64,000 bases of DNA, taken from assembly GCF_020509005.1 (NCBI RefSeq), contig NC_063016.1, forward strand, positions 1,674,001-1,738,000, given 5' to 3'. This document shows, piece after piece, positions 1-10,228 of the stretch. The notes below the pieces were generated by a model that was not told the origin of the DNA, made no database searches, and saw only the letters and a list, made by a program, of their open reading frames with translations. Position numbers and translations under genes: made by a program. Positions within the stretch are counted from its first letter, which is position 1. The number at the start of each line of letters is the position of its first letter. Source of the DNA: Fulvia fulva. Its lineage: Eukaryota > Ascomycota > Dothideomycetes > Mycosphaerellales > Mycosphaerellaceae.

Positions 1-3000
1 GTGATGGTGAATGACTGTATTAGGAGTTCACTTTCGAGAGCACCGTCACTGATCATGCGCAGCTTCACACTGGTCTCGTTCAGCGAGAACTTGGACAGAC
101 TGGCGGCTTCAAGGTCGCCGACTGGCTCATCGGGCGGTCCTTGAATGAGCTCCAAGCCAACAGCTCCAATCTTGAAGACAAGATCCAATTTGGTCCAGGT
201 GTCTTTGTCTGATCCCAGCTCCGGGTCCTGATGGGAAGGTTGACTTGGGGCATCTTCCGCAGACTTTTTCTCTTCAGCAGTCGGAACAGATTTGCCTGGC
301 TCAACGAGGTGCTCCGGTAACTCTTCGTGCGCTTCCTCCTCTAGCTCTTCGCTGTCCTCGAGTGCAAAAGCTTGGGGAATGTTTCGAGACAGTTCCAGGA
401 CGAATTTGAGCTGAGCTTCCGTCAACTTGAGATTCATATTCGACATGGAGCCTTCGATCTCCATATCAGGCTGCTTGAGCCCAGACCTGTGCTCAACTTG
501 TGTGATGTTGAAGTCCAAGTTCACCTGGTCGATCATCTCCAACTCCTCAGATTTGCCCTCTGTGTAGTGAAACTCGGAGGTGAGCCTAATGTTGTGTATT
601 CCTGCAGAAAGCTTGTTGGCTGTGTCTGTGCTGCCCTCGACCGCAGTGAACTTGTTGTTCGCGTAGATCTCACCCAAGTACGCCGTTACCACGTCTCGTT
701 CCGCAGTCTCGGTCACCACCATGCGTGGGAAGGAAACGATCGGAGTGCTAATGACAATGTCGAAGTGCATCTTGCTAGCAGACTCCTGAACCTTGCTAGC
801 TTGATTTGCAGCCGCCTGCCGAGCAGCATTGAAGATGGCCTGCATTTTGCCAAACTTGACACCAAACTCCATGATCTTTCGGAACGGCTCTGTGAGAAAG
901 TTGATCTTAATCGAGCCAGATCGAAGATAGATCGAGCTGTCGTGGCCCGGGTAGTCTTTCGACTCGGCATCGAAGGTCTCGTAAGCGAAATCTGCGAGCT
1001 CTTCGCCTTGAATAGAGATTAGCTGTCGAAGAGCAGATTGCTCAGAAACACCCTGGTTGATGTCGTCGACAAGATCCAGAGCGCCAAGTCTGGCTCCAAC
1101 TCGCAGAGCTTTGCCGCTGAGAAAGACATTGACATCAGCGGATGTCAGACTCAGTGTGGCTAGACGGATACCATCGTTATTGAGGATGACAGCGATACGG
1201 TTGAGTTTGGCTTGGATGCGGATCTTGTCTTGGTTCGGCTGAGGCTTCTCTATCTCCTCTTCCTCATCCTCGTTGTGTTCCTTCGCGGATTGTATCTGCT
1301 GTTGGTTGCTGTCGCCGCCCGTGAACGTAACCATAACGAAATCGAGTAGAGTGAGCAATGTCTTCCGCGTGACCATAAGGTTGATCGTCGACACGGCCGC
1401 ATCAAGATTGATCTTGACACCTTCGTACTTGCTCTCAAATTCTGGGTGGTTTGGATTGACCATCTGGAAATGGATGCTCAAGAGATCTTCCTGCTTCTTC
1501 GTTTTCAGATCCTCGCTCGTGATGAGGTTCTTGAACTCTTCGGCAGGACTGTCCTCGACGTGATCTTCCACAGCGAGCTTTCTCAGCTTGACGTCGGCCA
1601 CCATGTCAAAGGCACGCTGGTAAAACTCAAGATAGAATGACTCCGCGATCAGTGCCACCAGAAGACGGTCCGGTTCCTTGCCCTCTGGGTCCGACTTGTA
1701 CAATGAGCCTTGTAGCTTGTCCACGGTAAATTTGAACTCGAAGTTGCGCTGTTGCAAGTTGACTTCGGGCGTGTCTTTGCCGTGGGCATCCTTGTTGCGT
1801 TTCAAGTCATGCTGCTTCTCTTCGGCACCCTTCTCAATCTCGTGGGCAAGGTCGTCGTTGCGACCAGACACTTGGAAAGACTTGCCTCGCGGTCTTGTTG
1901 CCTCGCTCTTGCGTCTCGCCTTCAGCTTTTCTGCATCAGCTGATTTGGGACGCTCTCTAGCTTGAGTTGGCTCGTCCTGATTGAACTTCGGTATTGCAAA
2001 GTCCAAAAGCTTCATCAAAGCTTTGTACTTCTGGTCAGAGAACTTCGCATGAAGCACGGGAAGGTGCCCTTGCACCCTGAACTTTGTCAGGTCGGTCGCC
2101 TTTGGCACAATGCAGGTATCGATCTGGAAGTCCATGTTGATCTGATCAATCAAATGATAGCTGCGGTTCTCCGATTCGTCTTCGAGCTGCTTTTTCGTCT
2201 CATCGATGGTACTGCCGATGAGCACCTGAGTAGCTTTGAGATCTACTCGAAACTTGTCGTACATAAGCGACTCAAGCTTCTTGTAGTCCCGATCGGTGTA
2301 CTTCTGCTTCTGCTTCTGTTCAACATCCCTGATCGTGTCGCGATCTATGAGCTCACTGCGAACGGCGATATGACCTGCATCAAGAATCAGACAGATCGTG
2401 CTCTGCTTAGTGACTGTATCAGGCACGATGATGAGAGGCGCCTGAAGATCCATTTGTACGTCGATTGTTTTGTGTTCTTGCAAGGCATACTCGAGCCCAG
2501 CTCTGGTCTGTTGGCGAAAGCCTTCGACAGTCGATCCCGCTGTTTCCATCAAGGCTCCAATAGAGTCCATGTGTTTGTCGGGTGGCTTGAAGAACTTGGT
2601 GACCTGCACTACAAAGTTCGGATTGTACACCACCTCCATAGCTTTCAGCTTGACTGTGAGAGCAGTGTCGGCTCGACCGTCTATGGGGTTCTTCTCGAAA
2701 GACACTGCGAAGAACGGATCGTCGTCTTCGGGATCATCCTCTCCATCATCCTGGTCACCGTGTTGATCGTCGTCAGCCAATTCTTTTATGCGATCCTTGT
2801 CGGCCACCGGGGGCGCATCCTTGACAGATAACATTTGCTCATAGAGATTGCCCTCTGTTGAGCCATCGTACAGTCGCATACCGCCTAGACTCAGGTCCAC
2901 CAACATGGAGTCTGTCCGCTGTATCAACTCTGTACTAAAGTCATCAAACATGAGCTTCAGCATGTCCTGCTTCTTGCCGTGCGGATCTCGTCTGAGTGTG

Positions 3001-4496
3001 AAGCTGCCAGTCTTCAGGTTCATGTCAACCTGCATCTTGATTGCATCTTTCGGAGCATCGACCGCCTCGGTGATCTGCTGCTTTTCGTTAAACTCAATGG
3101 CCTCGTACAGCTCTTTGCGCTGGTCCTCGGTCATTTGGCTATCGTCTGAAGCCTCATGCTGCTTGTTAGAAGAGCCCCAGATCCAAGAAGTCCAGCCACC
3201 CTGTTGAGGCTTCGGCTTGTTTAGGGCGCCCTCCTTACGCAACTCGTTTCGTGCAAGTGATCGCCAAAATCGCAGGTCTTCGTACGTGAGCTTGTGTTCG
3301 AGTCGGTCGAGCTCTTTGTTCTCCTCTGGGGCGAGTTTCTCTTCCCGCTTCTTCTTCTTGAAGAGTCGAATGTAATGCTTGCGATCATCTCGTCTCTCCG
3401 CGAAGTAGGCCCACGACCAACGCTTGTTCTTGTCATGTATACGATCCAGAATGGCTTTGCCTGCGAATTGCAACCAAGCACGAGGGTCTTCTTTCGGCGA
3501 CTTGTCTGGCTGATACTTTCGAAACTCTTGGTGCCGTATGAAGTAATGGAAAAGATCGACCAGCATGAGCGCATCACGGTACTGTGTGTCGTCTAGAACA
3601 AATCCGAGCTCGTTAAACAGCAGACGTGCCTTCATTTTCGGCCTATCGTGTTTGCCTGTCTTGTCCATCTCCAGGCCAGCCCGACCTGAGACGGGCTTGA
3701 GAATGAACTGGTGCTCCTTGACGGCCTCGCTATCACTTTTCACAATGAGCTCACTAAGCTTCTTCATGATGTCGTCGTGACTGGGAGCATCCTCTCTGGT
3801 GTCCTTAGAGCCAGTGCCTGTGCCCAGCAATTCTGTGTCCGTATCCCAGTATACAGCAAGTGAGCCCAGGGTGGCAAGCTTATGTGTGGTAGCGCTTGCG
3901 TTCTGGATCCATGTTGGCTTCCAGTTCTCATCTGTTGACACGGCGCTCAACTCTTGCAGGGTGATGCCGGCGGCAAAGGGGTGGCCAGGATCAGATAGAG
4001 CGTCCTCGTAGCGAATATGAACGTTCTTGATCTGGATCTGCACGTTGTCGATGATAGTGGTGGTCAGAGCGGCGGTGAAGGACTGTTGTTTCTGCTGTTC
4101 TGCCTGCGACATGCCTTCTGTGTTCCTCTCTTTCAGCAGTTCTGCACTGTCCAGCTTCTCCATCTTGACGGCATGTGCTCGCCTCGCCTCTTCCTCTGGA
4201 TTGTACTCCTGGTCCTCCTTCGGCGAGGCAAGAAGGAAGACATCTTCAATGTTGATCCGGACAGGCTGTCCCCGTAGATTGGACCAGGGTATCTTCAGTA
4301 TGAGAGAACTGATGTGGCCTTCGACGACGTTGAGTGGCAAGTGAAACTGGTCGAGAGCTTCCCGTTTCAGCTCGAGGTTTCGTAGCTTCACGTCTCCGCC
4401 CAAGATGCCAACGTTCAGCTGATTCGGGTTGAAGTTCTGGACATACATGCCCAGGAACCTGTTCAACAGGTTGGCCACCAAGCTCTCCAACACCAT
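1..4496 (-). CDS. VPS13: VPS13, N-terminal part (bridge-like lipid transfer protein), 3' truncated by window
   Basis: Reading the minus strand from the ATG at 4494-4496 gives about 1,498 uninterrupted codons that run off the left edge. The N-terminus (MVLESLVANLLNRFLGMYVQ, followed by a stretch containing NPNQLNVGILGGDVKLRNLE) is the chorein_N signature of VPS13. It is followed by IPWSNLRGQPV, LDSAELLKERNTEGMS and a motif with WLQFAGKAI, all conserved across fungal VPS13. Family knowledge: VPS13 is a rod of more than 3,000 residues with a hydrophobic groove that moves glycerolipids between membranes at ER, mitochondrial, vacuolar and endosomal contacts. Only the N-terminal half is present, so the WD40-like VAB, ATG_C and PH regions are outside the window. 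I see no intron in this part. The gene lies 0.7 kb from a transposon island, but its base composition is normal and it shows no RIP-type stops. Confidence 0.95.
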   Translation of the reverse strand, partial: MVLESLVANLLNRFLGMYVQNFNPNQLNVGILGGDVKLRNLELKREALDQFHLPLNVVEGHISSLILKIPWSNLRGQPVRINIEDVFLLASPKEDQEYNPEEEARRAHAVKMEKLDSAELLKERNTEGMSQAEQQKQQSFTAALTTTIIDNVQIQIKNVHIRYEDALSDPGHPFAAGITLQELSAVSTDENWKPTWIQNASATTHKLATLGSLAVYWDTDTELLGTGTGSKDTREDAPSHDDIMKKLSELIVKSDSEAVKEHQFILKPVSGRAGLEMDKTGKHDRPKMKARLLFNELGFVLDDTQYRDALMLVDLFHYFIRHQEFRKYQPDKSPKEDPRAWLQFAGKAILDRIHDKNKRWSWAYFAERRDDRKHYIRLFKKKKREEKLAPEENKELDRLEHKLTYEDLRFWRSLARNELRKEGALNKPKPQQGGWTSWIWGSSNKQHEASDDSQMTEDQRKELYEAIEFNEKQQITEAVDAPKDAIKMQVDMNLKTGSFTLRRDPHGKKQDMLKLMFDDFSTELIQRTDSMLVDLSLGGMRLYDGSTEGNLYEQMLSVKDAPPVADKDRIKELADDDQHGDQDDGEDDPEDDDPFFAVSFEKNPIDGRADTALTVKLKAMEVVYNPNFVVQVTKFFKPPDKHMDSIGALMETAGSTVEGFRQQTRAGLEYALQEHKTIDVQMDLQAPLIIVPDTVTKQSTICLILDAGHIAVRSELIDRDTIRDVEQKQKQKYTDRDYKKLESLMYDKFRVDLKATQVLIGSTIDETKKQLEDESENRSYHLIDQINMDFQIDTCIVPKATDLTKFRVQGHLPVLHAKFSDQKYKALMKLLDFAIPKFNQDEPTQARERPKSADAEKLKARRKSEATRPRGKSFQVSGRNDDLAHEIEKGAEEKQHDLKRNKDAHGKDTPEVNLQQRNFEFKFTVDKLQGSLYKSDPEGKEPDRLLVALIAESFYLEFYQRAFDMVADVKLRKLAVEDHVEDSPAEEFKNLITSEDLKTKKQEDLLSIHFQMVNPNHPEFESKYEGVKINLDAAVSTINLMVTRKTLLTLLDFVMVTFTGGDSNQQQIQSAKEHNEDEEEEIEKPQPNQDKIRIQAKLNRIAVILNNDGIRLATLSLTSADVNVFLSGKALRVGARLGALDLVDDINQGVSEQSALRQLISIQGEELADFAYETFDAESKDYPGHDSSIYLRSGSIKINFLTEPFRKIMEFGVKFGKMQAIFNAARQAAANQASKVQESASKMHFDIVISTPIVSFPRMVVTETAERDVVTAYLGEIYANNKFTAVEGSTDTANKLSAGIHNIRLTSEFHYTEGKSEELEMIDQVNLDFNITQVEHRSGLKQPDMEIEGSMSNMNLKLTEAQLKFVLELSRNIPQAFALEDSEELEEEAHEELPEHLVEPGKSVPTAEEKKSAEDAPSQPSHQDPELGSDKDTWTKLDLVFKIGAVGLELIQGPPDEPVGDLEAASLSKFSLNETSVKLRMISDGALESELLIQSFTI

Positions 4497-5190
4497 CGCG
4501 GCGGTGTATGGCCGTCACCCGGGCCCGGGAGGTATTAGGTGGTTGTACACGGAGGCTAGGGAGATTGTGTCGTATCGGTCGTGAGGGCTCGTTATCTCAT
4601 TATAGCGTGTGGAGTGCCGTCGTGTGCCCGTCACATGCACTTTCAGGCAGCCTCCCAATGTCCCGTAGTCGTGTGTGTGGAGGGAGGACGATGGAGCGCG
4701 GTGGTGAACGATGAACGCTTCAACAAGGCGAAGGAACGGTCGGTGGCGTTCTCAAAGGAGTGGACTCGCGCTCTTTCCTGCTGTCCTCCTACACCACATG
4801 CACTTTCTCTCCAAGAGCTGGAGATGGACACGTCGATGCTGTTCTACGAATCAGGAAGGAGCACATCAACAGACGTGTGGTAGCCCCTCCCGAAAACAGC
4901 TTGAGGTGTGGCTCAAGCGCCGGATCGACGTCATCTGGCAGGGACGTTTGAGCTGCACGCGTGAAGGAACATACTGTACATGATACATGTACTTCGACGC
5001 GAAGGAGAAGACGGGATGATATGGATGCTGTGGTATAGCAAAGCCTACACTGCTCCGAATGCTTCAGTGTCAAGCAAGTCGTTACGTGTCGGTCACTTGA
5101 AGCAATCGCGAAACCAGGCGAGTGCTCAATGAATGGACATGTGTGCGTTGATGGGTTCTTGTCACCTTACATAAGCCTGCATTGAACGGC
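4497..5190. other. VPS13 upstream region, no supported gene
   Basis: This stretch has ordinary composition with abundant CpA and TpG, in contrast to the island that begins at 5191. Short open frames occur on both strands, but none has recognisable similarity or a credible architecture. It probably holds the VPS13 promoter and 5' UTR, and may once have been shared with the divergent Nudix gene now 47 kb to the right. Confidence 0.5.
4976..4992. promoter_or_regulatory. GTACATG-ATA-CATGTAC palindrome upstream of VPS13
   Basis: Perfect 7-bp arms flank a 3-bp spacer, about 480 bp upstream of the VPS13 ATG. A related TACATGTA core occurs twice at 60225-60256 in front of another gene. It could be a dimeric transcription factor site. 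No function is demonstrated. Confidence 0.25.
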
Positions 5191-5192
5191 TA

Positions 5193-5241
5193 TTCAGGTC
5201 GACAAAAGGGTCGGGACGACTTGGACCCTGCCTCACCAAAT
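5193..5241 (+). repeat. Left terminal inverted repeat bounding the island, flanked by TA
   Basis: This 49-bp segment matches the reverse complement of 52193-52241 at about 39 of 49 positions by hand alignment. The identity includes an exact 20-mer (CGACAAAAGGGTCGGGACGA at 5200-5219) and an exact 9-mer (TCACCAAAT) at the inner end. It is preceded by TA (5191-5192), and the right copy is followed by TA (52242-52243). That is the target-site pattern of Tc1/mariner-type DNA transposons. The natural reading is that both are the ends of one mariner-like element or MITE into which the other elements inserted. Confidence 0.8.
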
Positions 5242-5329
5242 TAGATAGTAACCTTATCTAAGCGGTCCTATTATCTCTTTCTAACCCCACCGTCGCTAAC
5301 CTTATAATAAAGCCTTAATATTTACTATA
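5242..5329. other. Internal left part of the outer inverted-repeat element
   Basis: An AT-rich, non-coding stretch with no TpG and only one CpA lies between the left outer inverted repeat and the TA (5328-5329) in front of the Fot1-like fragment. Together with 52110-52192 it would make an original outer element of about 270 bp, a size typical of a MITE. Confidence 0.5.
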
Positions 5330-5639
5330 ACGTACTTTACTACCGAGCGGGCTATACTACCGAGCGGGCCACTTTTACTAAGAACTATACTACTTCTACT
5401 TTGATTACGACGGTATCTTAACACGACGACATCCTATAGAATTGTTACTAGGAGGACAATTCCTCTTTAGATTCTTCGCTATCTAGCGAGTCTACTTAAT
5501 AGATACGTACGTTATACCCCGACTTACTATATTACTTATAGCGTCGTAGCCTTAGTACTAGCCGAATACTATCTAGCGACTCTTTACTCACTTCCTGCCT
5601 CCTAGTAGCCTCTAGAGGTATTAATTACGACGCCTTATC

Positions 5640-5644
5640 GAAGG
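5640..5644. repeat. Target-site duplication GAAGG of Gypsy-1 (left copy; right copy 11936-11940)
   Basis: GAAGG directly abuts both LTR ends. It is present once at the equivalent site in Fot1-b (about 50554-50558), which confirms a 5-bp duplication. Confidence 0.95.
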
Positions 5645-6164
5645 TGTCAGGGCGAGAGCCTGGCCTGTGAGATGCAAGGGTGAAAGCGAGAATGCAGGTG
5701 CGAAGTGCAGATGCAAAAGGGTATGGTATGATTGCTACACAAAACAAAAGACGAAGGAAGCAAGAGAGGCCTGGGGAAGGCCAGATATTTATACGCGACC
5801 CTCGCGAGTGCGTGTCCCCGCATCAACAGGGCTAACCCGTGCGAAGCCGCGCTCAGCAGCTTTGCTCAAAACCTTATTCCAACCTGCCCTACGTTCCGAG
5901 TCTTCCACGTGCTTCTTCTAGGGTCCAGCGCAGTCGCGGGTGCTCGCGGGAGTGCCGTGAGTCACACAGTCACGAGCCGAAGTGAATCTGTCAAGGTTTG
6001 GTAGAGGGGTGAATTTGGAGGGCTGGGTCCCGTAGTGAATGTTGCGGGGCATGTGATTCTTGGTGCTCACACACCAAGCTGGACTGTCACTTCTTGACGA
6101 CTTCTGAGCACTCTGAGGCTCTTCTGTCCCCACCTTCTGTACACTCTGTGGGGAGACCATGACA
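5645..6164 (-). repeat. Gypsy-1 3' LTR (element orientation)
   Basis: 520 bp, identical by eye to 11416-11935. The end of the pol frame lies inside it. A RIP-mutated solo copy of the same LTR occurs at 48784-49302. Confidence 0.97.
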
Positions 6165-9100
6165 GTAGCCCCCCCGAACAAAGCTGAGTTCCTACGAAGC
6201 CGTAGTAGTTCCACATATCGAGGATGTTCAGCTTCAGTACCAGGCCTAGGCCTGATGTCATGGTCGATACACCATTGGTAAGCCCCGTCGAAAAGCTCAG
6301 ATTCGAAGAGCCTGCCGATGTTGACTTCTGGGCCGTCTGCGCGGGCGTGGTATTCTTCGATTGCTTGACGATTGAAGATGATATGTTGGATAGGTTCCCA
6401 TGAGGTATCCCACTCAGGGCAACCTTGCCATTCGACTTCATACTTGATCGGCGGTAGTCCTTCAACGTCGTTGGGCTCTACGCGGATTCCCCGGATCTTG
6501 CGGACGGCATAGTCGTCAGAAGGTAGGTTAACAGGCTCGTCGACTTCTACTTCATCGGGAGGACCTGGCATGTCTTGGTTTTGGTTCGGGAATGGGTCCT
6601 CAGCCGACGGCCGAAGGCGTACGGGATGGAAGACGTCGTGGATCTTTATGTTCGCAGGAAGAGCTAGACGGTAGGCGTGTGAACTGATACGCTCGGTGAT
6701 CTCAAAAGGACCTAGGTTCTTCCAGTTCAGCTTCTTGGAGGGGCGGTCTGTCTTGATGTTCTTGGAGTTGAGGTAGACCATATCGCCTACTTGGTAGTCG
6801 GGAGCTGGCTGGCGACGACGATTGGCTTGATCCTCGTAGATTGCTTGTGCGTACACCATCTCGTCGTGAACTTCTTCATGGATCTGTGAGAGCATAGTAG
6901 CGAACTCGTCTGCTGCTTGCTCGTTTGCGTCTTCGGTAGGCGGGAGAGGTTCTTCTGGTTCCATGCCTGTACGAGGGTGGTAACCTCTCGTAGTATAGAA
7001 GGGAGAGTAGCCAGTAGTCTCCGAGTCCCAGTTACGAGTAGCGAACTCCACCGCAGGGATATGCTGAGGCCAATCCTTCTGGTGGTAGTCGACGAAGCAA
7101 CGAAGGACCTGCTCGAGGATAGCGTTCGTAATTTCGGTCTGGCCGTCGGTCTGTGGCTGAAAACTGGTCGAGAGGTTATGCTTGATGCCTAGGATAGCAC
7201 ACAGACGCTTCCAGAAGTGCGAGATGAACTGGGTGCCTCTGTCAGAGGTGATGCTATCCGGGAGGCCTTGAAAGCGCCAGACGAATTCGTAGAACAAGCG
7301 AGCAGTCTCCTTTGCGGTCATGCTCCAGCACGGGATCATGTACCGGTCCTTGGAGTGACGGTCCACGATCACTAGAAGGGCCTTTGCTTTCACGCCGCTG
7401 AAGGTCTTGCCGTGAGGAAGATCGGTGATAAAGTCCATAGTGATGTGCTTCCACGGACGATCAGGAGCCGGGAGAGGGTGCAAGAGACCGTGGGGACGGT
7501 GGCGGTTAGCTTTGGCTCTTCGGCAAGCAGCGCAGTTCAGCACGTAGCGGCGGACGTCCTTCCAGGAATGCGGCCACCAGTAATACCTAGCGAGGAGCTT
7601 GTGGGTCTTGGCTACGCCTGGGTGACCCCCAGAGGCGGAGTCGTGGATGATTTGAAGAATCTCAGCTCGGATATTAGAGCCTTCGGGCTGCGGTACGTAA
7701 AGCTTCTTACGGAAGTAGACGACACCTTCCTGGAGCTCGCACTCGGACAGCGAGAAGCCCGGGAATGTCCTCGCGCCAGATTCAAGGGCCTGAACTAACT
7801 CTTGGGCGTCTATGTCGGCATCGTACGCTGTTCGTACTCGTGCCATGATGCCTTCGGGCTGCTCCTCATTATCAAACCCCTCAAGGTCTGATTCGGATGA
7901 GCCGTCGGTCGTTACTGAGCCCTCTTCATCGTCGTTCAAGTCCTCAGCGTCCGAGGCGTATTCTTCAGGCTCGGATTCATCGTCACTCTCGTCAAGGTAG
8001 GCAGGAGCGAGCACGAGAGTAGCAAAGGAAGCGGCGAGCGTAGGCTGGCCATTCGATAGGTACTCTCGAAGCTCGGAAGAGAGGTTGTGCTCTTTGATGA
8101 CTTGTTGCCCTGCGATTTGCCGGCCCCCTCTTCGATCAACTGGAGAGTCACCAGGGCGGCGGGTAAGGGCGTCGGCCATCGAGTTGGCCTTGCCGGGCGT
8201 GTACGAGATCACGAAGTTGAACCGGGAGAGGAACTCGCTCCAGCGGGCCTGGCGACGATTGAGCAGCTTGCTCTTCATAAAGTAGACGAGGTTCTTATGG
8301 TCGGAGCTTACTTGGACGGGCATAGCAGAGCCTTCGAGCTCGGGGCGCCACTCTTCGAAAGCTTTGACGATGGCGAGAAGCTCCTTGTCGTAGATCTCGT
8401 AGTTACACTCCGTGGCGGTCATCTTCTTGGAGAGGAAGGCGACAGGTAACCAGGGGGATTCAGGCGAGCGGCGTTGTAGCAGGACACCGCCCACCACGCC
8501 GTCGGATGCGTCGGTCTCTACACGGGTCTCCAGTTCGAAATCGAAGTGCCGTAGAAGCGGGTTCTCAACAAACTTCGCTTTGAGCAAGTCAAAAGCCTCC
8601 TGGCATTCGTCGGTCCAGGCGAACTTCTCACCCTTGCGCGTGAGCTTCGTCAAAGGGCGTACCACGCCCGAAAATGCGTGGATGAAGCGGCGGTAGAAGT
8701 TGGCAAAGCCTAGGAAACCCTGGACCTCTTTGACGTTCGTAGGAGCATCCCATTCGACGATAGCGTCGATCTTCTCTTGGTCCATCTTGATGCCGTCTGC
8801 GGTAATGATCAAACCAAGGAACTTGACTTCGGTCTTCTCAAACTCGCACTTGTCGATGTCGAGCTGCAAGCCGGCGTCTGCGAGCTTCTGAAGGACCTTA
8901 CAGACGTGCTCGCGGTGCTCCTCCTTGGTCTCGCTATAGACTAGGATGTCGTCGATGTAGGCAGTGCAGAACTGATCGAGGAACTCCTGAAGGATGTCGT
9001 TAATGAAGTTCTGGAAGGTACTAGGCCCGTTACAAACGCCGAAGGGCATAACGAGCGACTCGAACAGCCCGTAGCGAGTACGGAAGGCTGTGAGATACTC

Positions 9101-10228
9101 GTGTCCTTCTGCCATTCGTAACTTGTTGAACGCAGCGATGACATCGAGCTTGGTGAAGTACTTGGCCTTAGAGAGGCGCTCGAGCGTCTCCTGAATCAAC
9201 GGTATTGGGTAGCGGTTCTTCTTTGTAACAGCGTTCAAGCCTCGGTAGTCTACGCAGAAGCGTAGACCACCGCCGGGCTTCTTGACGAACATGACGGGAC
9301 TGCCAGCGCTGGAACGGCTCGCTCGAATGAACCCCTTCTTTAGGTTCTCTTCGAGGTATCTCTTGAGGACGATAAGCTCTTCTCGGGACATGGAATATAA
9401 CGGTCCGAACGGTGTCTCTGCACCTTCTTCTAGCTCAATCTTGTGGTCGTGAGGGCGATGAGGAGGCAGCTCGTCTGCGGCTTTAGCATCGAATACGTGG
9501 AGGATGTGGTGTGCCCAAGGAGGGACCTTCGTAGCAGGGTCGGTAGGTGTACGCTTCTTGTCGAGCTTCTCGAGGGCGATGTCGATATCGCGGAGAGAGG
9601 CGGCGAAGACTTGAGCTTTGGGCTGCTTAGCAGCAGTGGTGAAGGCAGCGGCGTTCACCTGGAAGATCTTGGTATACTCAGGACCGCGCTGAGGCGGCGG
9701 AGAAGGCGGAGGTGCCGGAGGAACTTCTGGAGGGAAGCTGACAGTAAGGGAAGTCCAGTCGATGATAGGTCGGTGTCGTCTGAACCAGGGGAGGCCGAGG
9801 ATAAACTTCTGATGCGGTAGGGACGTAAGGAAGCTGGTGATCGACATACGCTTGCCTCCGAGGGTGATTGACGTGTGTACAACATGAGTAATCTTACCAG
9901 TGGTAGTCTCCGTGCCGTCAAAGAGTTCAAGGGTGCGAGGGTACTTCAGTTCCTGGGGTTCGAGGTTGAGAGAGGTCGCGAGTTTATAGTCCATAAAAGA
10001 CTCGCCTAGTGCGCCAGTGTCCATGAGAGTGAGATTGGAAGAAGAGAGTTTCTTTGAGCCGATATTTACATTCGTGACGAACGGTTTGCAAGCGTGGTCC
10101 TTGCCCGTCTCGTCGTACAGGTCTAGCTGTGCTGTATTGATCCTCAACTTCTTTCCTCTCTTCACTTTCGGTAAACGTTGTTCTTGGTCTTCATCGCGTC
10201 GATGAGGAAGACCTAGGCTTTTTCCTGC
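5918..10228 (-). CDS. Gypsy-1 Pol polyprotein (protease, RT, RNase H, integrase, chromodomain)
   Basis: The open frame runs from about 10228 to the stop at 5918, roughly 1,415 residues counted from a GTG at 10165. There is no ATG at its head, so it is probably made by frameshifting from gag. Visible domains: aspartic protease (LMDTGALGESF, about residue 49); RT with YIDDILVYS near 402; RNase H with TDASDG near 550; integrase zinc finger (HDSASGGHPG...CAAC, about 845-885) and DDE core (TMDFITDLP, SDRGTQF, DGQTEITN); and a C-terminal chromodomain (IKYEVEWQGCPEWDTSWEP, near 1240-1260). The chromodomain usually steers chromoviruses to chromatin carrying particular histone marks. The last 82 or so codons lie inside the 3' LTR. 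No inactivating change is visible. Confidence 0.93.
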   Translation of the reverse strand, partial: AGKSLGLPHRRDEDQEQRLPKVKRGKKLRINTAQLDLYDETGKDHACKPFVTNVNIGSKKLSSSNLTLMDTGALGESFMDYKLATSLNLEPQELKYPRTLELFDGTETTTGKITHVVHTSITLGGKRMSITSFLTSLPHQKFILGLPWFRRHRPIIDWTSLTVSFPPEVPPAPPPSPPPQRGPEYTKIFQVNAAAFTTAAKQPKAQVFAASLRDIDIALEKLDKKRTPTDPATKVPPWAHHILHVFDAKAADELPPHRPHDHKIELEEGAETPFGPLYSMSREELIVLKRYLEENLKKGFIRASRSSAGSPVMFVKKPGGGLRFCVDYRGLNAVTKKNRYPIPLIQETLERLSKAKYFTKLDVIAAFNKLRMAEGHEYLTAFRTRYGLFESLVMPFGVCNGPSTFQNFINDILQEFLDQFCTAYIDDILVYSETKEEHREHVCKVLQKLADAGLQLDIDKCEFEKTEVKFLGLIITADGIKMDQEKIDAIVEWDAPTNVKEVQGFLGFANFYRRFIHAFSGVVRPLTKLTRKGEKFAWTDECQEAFDLLKAKFVENPLLRHFDFELETRVETDASDGVVGGVLLQRRSPESPWLPVAFLSKKMTATECNYEIYDKELLAIVKAFEEWRPELEGSAMPVQVSSDHKNLVYFMKSKLLNRRQARWSEFLSRFNFVISYTPGKANSMADALTRRPGDSPVDRRGGRQIAGQQVIKEHNLSSELREYLSNGQPTLAASFATLVLAPAYLDESDDESEPEEYASDAEDLNDDEEGSVTTDGSSESDLEGFDNEEQPEGIMARVRTAYDADIDAQELVQALESGARTFPGFSLSECELQEGVVYFRKKLYVPQPEGSNIRAEILQIIHDSASGGHPGVAKTHKLLARYYWWPHSWKDVRRYVLNCAACRRAKANRHRPHGLLHPLPAPDRPWKHITMDFITDLPHGKTFSGVKAKALLVIVDRHSKDRYMIPCWSMTAKETARLFYEFVWRFQGLPDSITSDRGTQFISHFWKRLCAILGIKHNLSTSFQPQTDGQTEITNAILEQVLRCFVDYHQKDWPQHIPAVEFATRNWDSETTGYSPFYTTRGYHPRTGMEPEEPLPPTEDANEQAADEFATMLSQIHEEVHDEMVYAQAIYEDQANRRRQPAPDYQVGDMVYLNSKNIKTDRPSKKLNWKNLGPFEITERISSHAYRLALPANIKIHDVFHPVRLRPSAEDPFPNQNQDMPGPPDEVEVDEPVNLPSDDYAVRKIRGIRVEPNDVEGLPPIKYEVEWQGCPEWDTSWEPIQHIIFNRQAIEEYHARADGPEVNIGRLFESELFDGAYQWCIDHDIRPRPGTEAEHPRYVELLRLRRNSALFGGATVMVSPQSVQKVGTEEPQSAQKSSRSDSPAWCVSTKNHMPRNIHYGTQPSKFTPLPNLDRFTSARDCVTHGTPASTRDCAGP
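6165..6176 (-). other. Gypsy-1 polypurine tract within pol
   Basis: On the minus strand a run of seven G within TTCGGGGGGGCTAC sits immediately upstream of the 3' LTR, the standard position of the plus-strand primer. The same bases encode Phe-Gly-Gly-Ala-Thr in the pol frame, so primer and coding sequence overlap. Confidence 0.75.

Noticed and set aside
372..1022. Plus-strand open frame of 216 codons opposite VPS13
   Set aside because: The minus strand here encodes conserved VPS13 sequence. The plus frame is a shadow, as are the others on the plus strand up to 4500.
6917..10205. Several plus-strand frames of 60-130 codons across Gypsy-1
   Set aside because: They are antisense to the intact pol and gag frames and have no independent motifs.
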